A stretch of 17,918 bases of DNA from DYHD01 sp037445375 (GTDB lineage: Bacteria; Nitrospirota; Thermodesulfovibrionia; Thermodesulfovibrionales; Dissulfurispiraceae), in NCBI GenBank assembly GCA_037445375.1, contig JBBIKS010000048.1, positions 1 through 17,918 of the forward strand, written 5' to 3'. This document shows, in pieces, positions 1-6,569 of this stretch. Position 1 is the stretch's first letter. The number at the start of each line of letters is the position of its first letter. The position numbers were made by a program, and so were the translations under genes. Below the pieces are notes generated by a model. The model was not told the DNA's origin. It made no database searches and was given only the letters and a program-made list of their open reading frames with translations.

Positions 1-77
1 AGTCTTTATTTATAACATAACGATAGGTATAAAATCAAATAAAAAAGAAGGAATAACTACTGATTATGTTTGTCATA

Positions 78-1466
78 TCAAATTAACTTATAAAGCTTAA
101 TTTTTTTATTTAGTGTGTTTCGGTTTATACCAAGCATCTTGGCAGCCTTTAGCTGATTCCCTTTTGTTTCTTTCAAGGCAATAGCGAAGAGAGCTTTTTC
201 AAACTCCGATAGAAGCGTCTCATACAGATTTGATTGTTCCACTTTTATCATTTTGCTTAATATGCCGCTTAATTTGCCTTCCAATATATCTTTGATAGAA
301 CTTGAATCGTAATCATTGTTGAATAGATCTTTTTTCTCGATCAAGCTTCCCTTTGAGAGAATAGCAGCTTTTTTGATAGTATTTTCGAGTTCTCTTACAT
401 TGCCATGCCATTCATACTCAAGCATTGATTTTTCTGCATCCTTCGATAAATTCTTAGGCGGCAGGTCAAATAACCGGGTCGCCTCCTTCAAAAAATGCCT
501 TGCCAGCAGCGGTATATCTTCTCTTCTGTCTCTTAAGGTGGGCAACTTTATCTCTACAACATTCAACCTATAAAAAAGGTCTTCTCTGAATGAACCATTC
601 CTTATGCATGAAATAAGATCTTTATTGGTTGCAGCTATTATTCTTACATCAGCCTTAATGCCTATGTTGCTGCCGATGGGGCTGTATTCTTGTTCTTGAA
701 TAAATCGCAATAGTTTTGCCTGCAGATCAATATCCAATTCTGATATTTCATCGAGGAAAAATGTTCCGGTATCTGCAGCTTGAATTTTTCCAGCTTTTTT
801 TTCAGAAGCACCTGTAAATGCCCCCTTTTCCCATCCAAAGAGCTCTGCTTCTAATAGTTCCTTGGGAATAGATGCTGAATTTATAGCGATAAAGGGTCCG
901 AATTTTCTCTTGCTGTTATTGTGTATAGCCTTTGCGACAAGTTCTTTTCCAGTACCGCTTTCCCCTGTAATGAGGACAGTTACATCTTTTGGTGCAACCC
1001 GCCCAATCTCTTTAAAAATCCTTAGCATCTGACTGCTTGCTGCTACAATTTGTGAAGACGAACCTTCCTCCCTGCCATGACGAAGACTAAGAAGTTCTTC
1101 TCTAATTAGGATATCCTTAAAAGCCTTTTCTACAAGAATCTTGAGTTCCTCTATATCAAATGGCTTTTCTATATAATCATATGCCCCTTCCTTCATCGCA
1201 TTTATGACGCTTTCCATGCGTCCGTGAGCCGTAATTATTATAACCAGAGCGTCAGGATTAAAAACCCTAATGTCCATCAAGGCATCTATCCCGTTACCAT
1301 CAGGCAATAATAGATCAAGCAATATAAGTTTATATTTTTCAATCACTTCCAAGCCTGACTTAAGTGTGGCTTTTTCTTTAACCTCATATCCCAATGGCTC
1401 TAAAGCTTTTCTTATCACCCAAGTAATGCTTTCATCGTCATCTATTACTAAAATTTTTCTATCCAT
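78..1466 (-). CDS. Sigma-54-dependent response regulator, NtrC family
   Basis: This is an NtrC-type transcription activator that would drive sigma-54 RNA polymerase after phosphorylation by the kinase encoded just upstream. Counting from the chosen start, the receiver domain covers residues 1-118 with acidic residues D10/D11, phosphoacceptor D51, T79 and K101. The AAA+ domain follows, with Walker A GESGTGKE at 168-175, the sigma-54 contact loop GAFTGA at 215-220, Walker B FFLDE at 236-240 and the GSFREDLFYRLN arginine-finger segment at 291-302. A Fis-type helix-turn-helix sits at about 436-457. The length (462 aa) is normal. The ATG at 1466 was chosen because GGGTGG lies 5 bases before it; the GTG 9 bases upstream is inside that likely ribosome site. 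W212 stands where H or Y is usual before EKGAFTGA. The gene lies 64 bp after the kinase. The target genes cannot be deduced from the sequence. Confidence 0.93.
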   Translation of the reverse strand: MDRKILVIDDDESITWVIRKALEPLGYEVKEKATLKSGLEVIEKYKLILLDLLLPDGNGIDALMDIRVFNPDALVIIITAHGRMESVINAMKEGAYDYIEKPFDIEELKILVEKAFKDILIREELLSLRHGREEGSSSQIVAASSQMLRIFKEIGRVAPKDVTVLITGESGTGKELVAKAIHNNSKRKFGPFIAINSASIPKELLEAELFGWEKGAFTGASEKKAGKIQAADTGTFFLDEISELDIDLQAKLLRFIQEQEYSPIGSNIGIKADVRIIAATNKDLISCIRNGSFREDLFYRLNVVEIKLPTLRDRREDIPLLARHFLKEATRLFDLPPKNLSKDAEKSMLEYEWHGNVRELENTIKKAAILSKGSLIEKKDLFNNDYDSSSIKDILEGKLSGILSKMIKVEQSNLYETLLSEFEKALFAIALKETKGNQLKAAKMLGINRNTLNKKIKLYKLI

Positions 1467-1530
1467 TATAACCACCCGAGTCTTTAAGTTGTGATTTGCC
1501 GCATTATATTACGATAGTGAACCGAATTTT

Positions 1531-2616
1531 TCAAAAAGGCAGATAAATATTGAATATAGCACCTTTATTGGCTTTATCCTTAACCATTATCGTGCCTCTG
1601 TGATCCTTTATTATTTTTTTAGATAACGCGAGTCCTAATCCAGTTCCTCCTTGTTTTTTGGTATAGAAAGGCAAAAATATCTTACTTATTTCACCCGCAG
1701 GAATTCCTTTTCCTGTATCCTCAAAGTTGATAATTATCCATCTTTGTTTCTTGGATTTTGAATCTCTGCTACGAGTAGCATCGGAATCGTAAAGGACGAT
1801 ATATTCGTTTGCAGGTTTTGTAGAAATAGAAAGCTTTCTGCTTTTTTTTGATTTGTCCATTGCTTCAACTGCATTTTTGATTAGATTGATAAATACCTGC
1901 AAGAGTTTGCTTGCATCACCCTTGACATTAGGAAGACTCGGATCATACGATTTATAAATGTGAATTTTTTTTTCTTTCAGGGTTGACTCCATCACTTTGA
2001 GTGCATACTCTATTATCTCGTGTATATTGATATCAGTAAAGGCAGGCTTTCTCGATAATGATAAATAGTCGTATAAGATGGAATTTAGCCTGTCAGTCTC
2101 CTTGATGATTAGGTCAATGTATTGTCTCCCCTCATCATTTGACCCCTTATTTTTCAATAATTGGGCCGCACCCTTGATGCCGCCCAATGGGTTTTTGATT
2201 TCATGTGCTATTGCAGCGAGCAGTGCTAATAAAGAATCAAAAGGATAATCATCCCTTTCCATAAGCAAGCGATTTTCCCTTATGCAGACTATTACTCCTT
2301 CTACATCGCTGCTTGAATAAAAGGGATAAAGATTGATATCTACATTGGCACTACGATTGAGTTCAATGGTAATATCCTTACAATTAAATAAACGACCCTC
2401 AAGTAAGGCTTTTTGTATTAGAGTTGCTATATTCTTTGAGTTATGAAATAAATCAGTATAATCCTTATTAAATGCATGCCTCGCTGGAGCGCCTATAAAT
2501 TCCTCTGCAGCCTTATTGATAAATATTAGTTTCCCAGCAGAGTTAAATAGAAAGATAGCTTCGTCGATATTATTTATCAATGCTTCAGCAAGTTCAGCGG
2601 AGTTGTGGTTAATCAT
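1531..2616 (-). CDS. PAS-domain sensor histidine kinase, NtrB-like
   Basis: This is the partner kinase of the downstream NtrC-like regulator. The PAS fold occupies about residues 8-115 (IFLFNSAGKLIFINKAAEEF region) and has no transmembrane segment, so the protein is cytoplasmic and senses an internal signal. The HisKA phosphorylation site is H138 in AHEIKNPLGG. The HATPase domain shows the N box NLIKNAVEAM (244-253), G1 DTGKGIP (300-306) and G2 GGTGLGLAL (323-331). The 361-aa length fits NtrB. The start ATG overlaps the stop of nadD as ATGA, which suggests translational coupling; no other clear ribosome site is visible. A low-complexity Ser/Lys/Arg segment at about 278-292 interrupts the ATPase domain and is probably a loop insertion. 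There is no glnA or other nitrogen gene nearby, so a role in nitrogen control is unproven. Confidence 0.92.
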   Translation of the reverse strand: MINHNSAELAEALINNIDEAIFLFNSAGKLIFINKAAEEFIGAPARHAFNKDYTDLFHNSKNIATLIQKALLEGRLFNCKDITIELNRSANVDINLYPFYSSSDVEGVIVCIRENRLLMERDDYPFDSLLALLAAIAHEIKNPLGGIKGAAQLLKNKGSNDEGRQYIDLIIKETDRLNSILYDYLSLSRKPAFTDINIHEIIEYALKVMESTLKEKKIHIYKSYDPSLPNVKGDASKLLQVFINLIKNAVEAMDKSKKSRKLSISTKPANEYIVLYDSDATRSRDSKSKKQRWIIINFEDTGKGIPAGEISKIFLPFYTKKQGGTGLGLALSKKIIKDHRGTIMVKDKANKGAIFNIYLPF

Positions 2617-3293
2617 TTTTTGTAATCTCTATATAATCTGTTTTTATATATAAAATGTTCAACTTTTTCAGGAACAAGATACTTTATGCTACCGCCTTCT
2701 TTTATTAGTTTTCTGAGATCCGTCGATGATATGCCAATAGGGGTTGTCAAAGAAAAAAACAAGCTCCTTCCACTTATTAATTGGAGTTGTATTATATTAT
2801 CCGAGAAAAAAGACGATTTAATATTATGTATATTAGAAATAAGTGATTCATCGGGCTTGATGTAGGGTGAAGTAATGACATCTGACAGATTAAAACCTGG
2901 TCTTGCAACAACAATAAAATCAACAATTTCTATAATTTTCTCAGGCTGTTTCCATGCAGGCATATCCAAAAAGGCGTCTATTCCAAGAATTAGGAATAAC
3001 TTATCATCTGAATAAATCTTTCTAAGACTTTCAATAGTATTGATTGTGTATGATTTTTCTGCCTGCCTTAATTCAATATCTGAAACAGTAAAATAAGGGT
3101 TTGAGGCAATAGCCAAGCTTGTCATCAGATATCTGGCGGATGCATCTGCAAGCTCAGAGATTTTGATGGGGGGGGTGCCTGAGGGGATAAAAATAACCTT
3201 GTCGAGATTATTTATGAATCTCGATTCCTCTGCCGCCCTTAAATGTCCATAATGTATGGGATTGAATGTCCCACCAAAAATACCTAATCTCAT
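2613..3293 (-). CDS. nadD: Nicotinate-nucleotide adenylyltransferase (NadD)
   Basis: NadD transfers AMP from ATP to nicotinate mononucleotide, giving deamido-NAD on the route to NAD. The N-terminus has GIFGGTFNPIHYGH, the nucleotidyltransferase P-loop-like motif with HYGH as the HxGH signature, and the C-terminal part has ISSTDLR, the ISSTxxR motif. LGIDAFLDMPAW and VARPG are also typical. The start at 3293 (MRLGIF) was preferred to the ATG 27 bases upstream because the family begins directly at this strand and AAGGA lies just before it, although the spacing of 3 bases is short. The usual PPHK motif reads PPIK here (I43). The stop overlaps the start of the histidine kinase by 4 bp. In many bacteria nadD sits beside proA/obgE/rsfS; here it heads a two-component operon. 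It carries an 8-base G tract (plus strand, 3168-3175). Confidence 0.93.
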   Translation of the reverse strand: MRLGIFGGTFNPIHYGHLRAAEESRFINNLDKVIFIPSGTPPIKISELADASARYLMTSLAIASNPYFTVSDIELRQAEKSYTINTIESLRKIYSDDKLFLILGIDAFLDMPAWKQPEKIIEIVDFIVVARPGFNLSDVITSPYIKPDESLISNIHNIKSSFFSDNIIQLQLISGRSLFFSLTTPIGISSTDLRKLIKEGGSIKYLVPEKVEHFIYKNRLYRDYKK

Positions 3294-3395
3294 TGTTCCT
3301 TGTGACAACCTAAAACTCATGCCTTAATTGAGCGATTCTCTTTTTGTGTCATTTTGACTGTTTTGTAGTCTTTTAATAATCAGCAAGCGAGTTTA

Positions 3396-3674
3396 TTAAA
3401 GCCCCATTTTCTTTAGAACATCTTCACCTTTAGTTCTTGATGCAGGGGCGTCTTCGGGAAGATAGAGCATAACCCCGCCTTTAACTGGCCTTAGAACTAT
3501 TTTGCCTTCCTGAGCCAGTTGATTGGTTATTTTGATGGGGTCTTCATCACCATAATATTTTTTAAATGCCTCGTTAAAACCAGAATAAACGGTATGTATT
3601 CCTTTATATCCTTCCTTTCTAAGACTGACAATAGCCTTTTTTACAAACTCCTCATAGCTCAACTTTTCCGACAT
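3396..3674 (-). CDS. Small conserved hypothetical protein, 92 aa
   Basis: I recognise this only as a small hypothetical protein of a kind seen in anaerobic bacteria; no function can be assigned. It is 92 aa, soluble, mixed helix then beta, with a Lys-rich N-terminal helix (YEEFVKKAIVSLRKEG), a central helix pair (SGFNEAFKKYYGDEDP) and a short hairpin-like end (KIVLRPVKGGVMLYLP), the general shape of a small winged-helix protein. That fold is a guess. Translation signals are strong: AGGAGG lies 6 bases before the ATG. The coding sequence is intact, unlike the pseudogene directly upstream. The gap of about 100 bp to nadD leaves open whether it belongs to the same transcript. Confidence 0.75.
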   Translation of the reverse strand: MSEKLSYEEFVKKAIVSLRKEGYKGIHTVYSGFNEAFKKYYGDEDPIKITNQLAQEGKIVLRPVKGGVMLYLPEDAPASRTKGEDVLKKMGL

Positions 3675-3767
3675 TATAAACCTCCTATTGTTTGATTTGG
3701 TATTTAAATATAACTCTTAAGTACGTTTTGTATTGTCTGCTAATATAATGTTTCCTCTATTCACTTA

Positions 3768-4054
3768 ATCTGCAAATCGATCAGGTTTATTGAACTGCTC
3801 TTAAAGGATGCTGTGCAGAGAACTAACTATGTATGAAACAACAGGTTCGGGGGTATAATAAACACCCTCATTTCCCTTGTCTTTGGGTCGTATTCAGACA
3901 AAAATGTTTCATAAAAATGAATTATAGGGTCCCTTGCCCTCATGTAAGTATTGATGGAGTAACTTTCCTCCCTTGCATCCCCTCTATTTGATATTTCAGT
4001 TATATTTTTGAGATATGATTTAATCATTGCGTGCTGCTTTATCCGCCTATCCTT
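3768..4054 (-). pseudogene. Fragment of type ISP-like restriction-modification enzyme
   Basis: Reading the minus strand and correcting frame gives a stretch typical of the region just before the methyltransferase core of type ISP/Eco57I-like enzymes: DPIIHFYETFLSEYDP, then KTREMR, then GVYYTPEPVVSYIV, then EQFNKP. The frame changes near 3864-3868, where one C is missing from the plus-strand run at the R-to-G junction. An ochre codon lies at 3801-3803, where Lys would fit. A second stop at 3765-3767 ends recognisable homology, before the expected DPAxGTG motif. The open part (about 3827-4027) therefore encodes only a remnant. Family recognition is from memory of the motif set, not from a search. 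The fragment cannot make an active enzyme. It is joined directly to the Mod-like fragment upstream, probably by a deletion. Confidence 0.72.
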
Positions 4055-4302
4055 ATCGTATATGTGGAACGAAACGGTATGGAGTTCAAAGGGAATGTAT
4101 GCTCTGCCTTGCCAGCCAAAATGAATTGAGAGGCAAGATGAGGGTCGTATCGGTAAGTTTTCTCTTTCAGTCGGCCTTTGTTCATACGGGTCTCAATCAA
4201 CCCCACAGACGGATAATTCAGACGCTTTTTGTCTTTATACTCATACTGCTCAATTAGCTTTTGAGAGTTTCTGTTTACGGATTTTTCGGGTTTTTTAGCC
4301 AT
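4055..4302 (-). pseudogene. N-terminal fragment of type III Mod-like DNA methyltransferase
   Basis: The ATG at 4300-4302 opens a frame beginning MAKKPEKSVNRNSQKLIEQ and continuing through YEYKDKKRLN, TYRYDPHL and AGKAEHT. This matches the leader of adenine-specific site-specific methyltransferases of type III systems, which typically read KKRLNNPPVGLV, YDPHLDPQL and WAGKAEHTSFEVPTVSLHVHER. At about 4089-4096 the frame breaks: the native frame runs into stop after RIGG, while the neighbouring frame continues the family as FELHTVSFHIYDKDR. After that the Mod homology stops and the type ISP-like fragment begins. None of the catalytic motifs (DPPY, FxGxG) are present. It is a decayed remnant of a restriction-modification locus. 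Confidence 0.7.
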
Positions 4303-4362
4303 AAACTAATCTTTCTTACTGACCAAGCTTTTGCAATATTTATATAAATTCATACTGTCTAA

Positions 4363-4740
4363 ATTAAATTAATCGATACACTGCAATTACAGGGATATGA
4401 TACGATTTCTATAGTCAAAGCCACGGGCAGCCTCTACGAGGCTGAAGCCAAAGCAGAAGACTCGTTCTCGACTTATGCAACTAACATGAAGAACCTCTTG
4501 CAAAAGTATGTTTCCCTTCCCTTGATGGGAGGGGATTAAGGGAGGGTGAGATAAAACTCATTGATATTTCTTTTTTTGCACACCCTAACCCTCTCCAACA
4601 AGGGGAGAGGGAATTTTTAAGACTTTTGCAAGAACCTAATGAAGTCTGTCAATAGGTTACCAATGCACAAAGGTAGTTCTTTGTTAAAGAAATCGTGTTG
4701 TATTCAATTTTGGTCACCAATGAGTATTTATATAAAGTAA
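4363..4740 (+). pseudogene. Interrupted reading-frame relic of unknown function
   Basis: A plus-strand frame without a start codon runs from the stop at 4360-4362 through DTISIVKATGSLYEAEAKA and DSFSTYATNMKNL, then enters the MITE at 4497 and stops. If the MITE and one copy of its target duplication (141 bp) are removed, the frame continues as MKSVNRLPMHKGSSLLKK and ends at 4738-4740. The composition around EAEAKAEDSFSTYATNMKN looks protein-like (helical, charged), but I do not recognise a family. A perfect 7-bp inverted repeat, CAGCCTC/GAGGCTG with a 3-base loop, lies inside it at 4429-4445. It may be the tail of a gene lost with the restriction-modification locus, or a chance open frame. 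The remaining 4741-4882, up to trpS, holds nothing I can identify. Confidence 0.35.
4497..4632. mobile_element. 136-bp MITE-like element with target duplication
   Basis: The ends are perfect 11-bp inverted repeats, CTTGCAAAAGT at 4497-4507 and ACTTTTGCAAG at 4622-4632. Identical AACCT copies flank them directly (4492-4496 and 4633-4637), as expected for a 5-bp target duplication. The two halves are also imperfect inverted repeats of each other: purine/pyrimidine blocks such as TTCCCTTCCCTTGATGGGAG on the left answer AACAAGGGGAGAGGGAA on the right, so the element can fold into a long hairpin. It has no open reading frame, so it is non-autonomous. The transposase family that mobilised it cannot be named from the ends alone. 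Confidence 0.82.
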
Positions 4741-4882
4741 AATTATACAACTTTCATGGTTGTTTTTTGCCGTCATTCATTGCGTGATGCAAAATTAAGA
4801 GCTTTTAAAATACATTTGTGTTTATGCTTCAGCAGGAATAATAGGAGTAGCTTAGTTTAATGTTTTTAGAAAATTGTATATC

Positions 4883-5869
4883 TTATCTTAATCCCATAAC
4901 CTCTCTGACCACCGAGAGGGTTTCTTCTGCCCTTTTTATAGCTTTTTGGGAGCCTGCAAGGGCTATTTCATATAACTCAACGGGCTTATTGATTAGAGAA
5001 TTCCGTCTCTCCCACAGAGGCTCAAGATACTTGAATACATTCTTGATAAGGATAGCCTTGCAATCAAGACAGCCTATTTCGGCGGTTCTACATCCATGCG
5101 CAACTTGTTCAATCTCATTATTTGCAGAGAATATCCTGTGCAGATGATAAACTGGCGATAATTCAGGGTTTCCTTTATCTTTTCTTCTTTTTCTTGCGGG
5201 GTCGGTCATCATTGTCTTAATCTTTTGCTCTACGACATTGGGCGAATCACTGAGATAAATAGCATTATCATAGCTTTTTGACATCTTTCTGCCGTCAACC
5301 CCGGGCACTTTTGGGAATTCAGTTAGAAGCGCTTCAGGTTCAGGGAAAAAGTCTTTGTAAGTATTGTTGAAACGACGGGCAATCTCTCTGGATATCTCAA
5401 GATGGGGCACTTGATCTATCCCCACAGGCACATATTTGGCTCTGTAAATAATTATGTCAGCAGTCTGCAGGAGTGGATATCCTAAAAAGCCGTATGTAGA
5501 AATATCCCTGCTGTTTAATTCCTCCTGTTTTTCCTTAAAAGTGGGGACTCTTTCGAGCCATCCCAACGGGGTAATCATTGATAAAAGCAGGTGCAATTCT
5601 GCATGCTGCGGCACCATTGATTGTATGAAGATTGTTGATTTATCGGGATCAAGTCCTGCTGCAATAAAATTTATGAGCAGGTCTTTGGAGCTTTCCTTAA
5701 TGTTTTCAGGGTTTGCATAACCTGTTGTCAGGGCATGCCAGTCAGCGAGAAAATAAAAGCAGTTATATTCGTCCTGCAACCTGACCCAGTTCTTTAAAGC
5801 GCCGACGAGGTTTCCCAAATGCAGCATCCCGCTTGGCTGCATCCCGCTAAGGACAGTATCCTTTGTCAT
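4883..5869 (-). CDS. trpS: Tryptophanyl-tRNA synthetase
   Basis: TrpS charges tRNA-Trp with tryptophan using ATP. It is a class I synthetase: the HIGH-type motif is GMLHLGN at residues 14-20, after SGMQPSG, and the KMSKS loop is GRKMSKSYDN at 193-202. The 328-aa length is standard. Near the C-terminus the sequence CRTAEIGCLDCK resembles the Cys-bearing segment found in many bacterial TrpS proteins. The start at 5869 has GGAG 7 bases upstream. The gene is last in the run pycA-pycB-M50 protease-trpS, 22 bp after the protease. No clear terminator follows it before the mobile-element region. There is no second trpS or trp operon in the window, so this is presumably the housekeeping enzyme. Confidence 0.97.
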   Translation of the reverse strand: MTKDTVLSGMQPSGMLHLGNLVGALKNWVRLQDEYNCFYFLADWHALTTGYANPENIKESSKDLLINFIAAGLDPDKSTIFIQSMVPQHAELHLLLSMITPLGWLERVPTFKEKQEELNSRDISTYGFLGYPLLQTADIIIYRAKYVPVGIDQVPHLEISREIARRFNNTYKDFFPEPEALLTEFPKVPGVDGRKMSKSYDNAIYLSDSPNVVEQKIKTMMTDPARKRRKDKGNPELSPVYHLHRIFSANNEIEQVAHGCRTAEIGCLDCKAILIKNVFKYLEPLWERRNSLINKPVELYEIALAGSQKAIKRAEETLSVVREVMGLR

Positions 5870-5891
5870 TTCTATCTCCAGATGATTTTTA

Positions 5892-6560
5892 TTACAACGT
5901 TCTAATAATGGTAAGGAAAAAACGCGCTACAGGCAGTATTATATAACTTGATATACCTGTAGCAACAAGGAGTATAACGATTACAAAGCCATAGGGCTCA
6001 ATTTTATTGAATATTGCAGCATGACGGTAAGGTAAAAATCCCATCAATACCCTTCCACCGTCCAGCGGCGGAATAGGCAGCATATTGAAAGTTGCGAGTA
6101 TGACATTTATTGTTACACTGGCAGTCAATATCAGCATAAGAGGCTTGAATATATTTGCGGCAAAATCGGATGAAATAATTTCTGATGCAGGAAGCAAGGC
6201 ATATTTGAAAATGAGAAAGCTTATAGTCGCAAGCACTAAGTTGGTAATTGGCCCCGCTGCTGCCGAAATAGCCATGTCCCTTTGGGGATTTTTGAAGTTA
6301 GCCGGATTGATTGGGACAGGTTTTGCATATCCGATTACAAACTGCCCGTTAGTAAAGATGTATAAAAGTATGGGCATCAATATAGTGCCGAAAGGGTCTA
6401 TGTGCGGAATAGGGTTTAAGGATAATCTACCCAGCATCTTTGCCGTAGGATCGCCCAGTTTAAATGCTGCATAACCATGGGCGACCTCGTGCAAAACTAT
6501 AGCAAATAGAATTGGAACGGCAGATATCAGCACCTGTCTGATAATATTTTCAGCGTCCAT
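5892..6560 (-). CDS. Site-2-protease-like membrane metallopeptidase, M50 family
   Basis: This is a small integral-membrane zinc protease of the M50 (site-2 protease) family, of the short type without PDZ or CBS domains. The zinc motif is HEVAH at residues 24-28 inside the first membrane helix. The third zinc ligand is the Asp of NMLPIPPLDGGR (159-170, D167). About five to six hydrophobic segments can be seen, at roughly 8-28, 58-72, 98-120, 138-160 and 183-210. SAAAGPITNLVLA (99-111) is the conserved GPxxN segment. The substrate is unknown; the family cleaves membrane-embedded anti-sigma factors or signal peptides. The ATG has AAGG 6 bases upstream and begins 9 bp after the pycB stop. M50 genes next to trpS are common in bacteria, so the placement looks like a conserved housekeeping arrangement. 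Confidence 0.93.
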   Translation of the reverse strand: MDAENIIRQVLISAVPILFAIVLHEVAHGYAAFKLGDPTAKMLGRLSLNPIPHIDPFGTILMPILLYIFTNGQFVIGYAKPVPINPANFKNPQRDMAISAAAGPITNLVLATISFLIFKYALLPASEIISSDFAANIFKPLMLILTASVTINVILATFNMLPIPPLDGGRVLMGFLPYRHAAIFNKIEPYGFVIVILLVATGISSYIILPVARFFLTIIRTL

Positions 6561-6569
6561 AATGCCTTT

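Noticed and set aside
4429..4445. Perfect CAGCCTC/GAGGCTG hairpin as a terminator or small RNA element
   Set aside because: No T run follows and it lies inside a frame that looks coding; a 7-bp inverted repeat can arise by chance.
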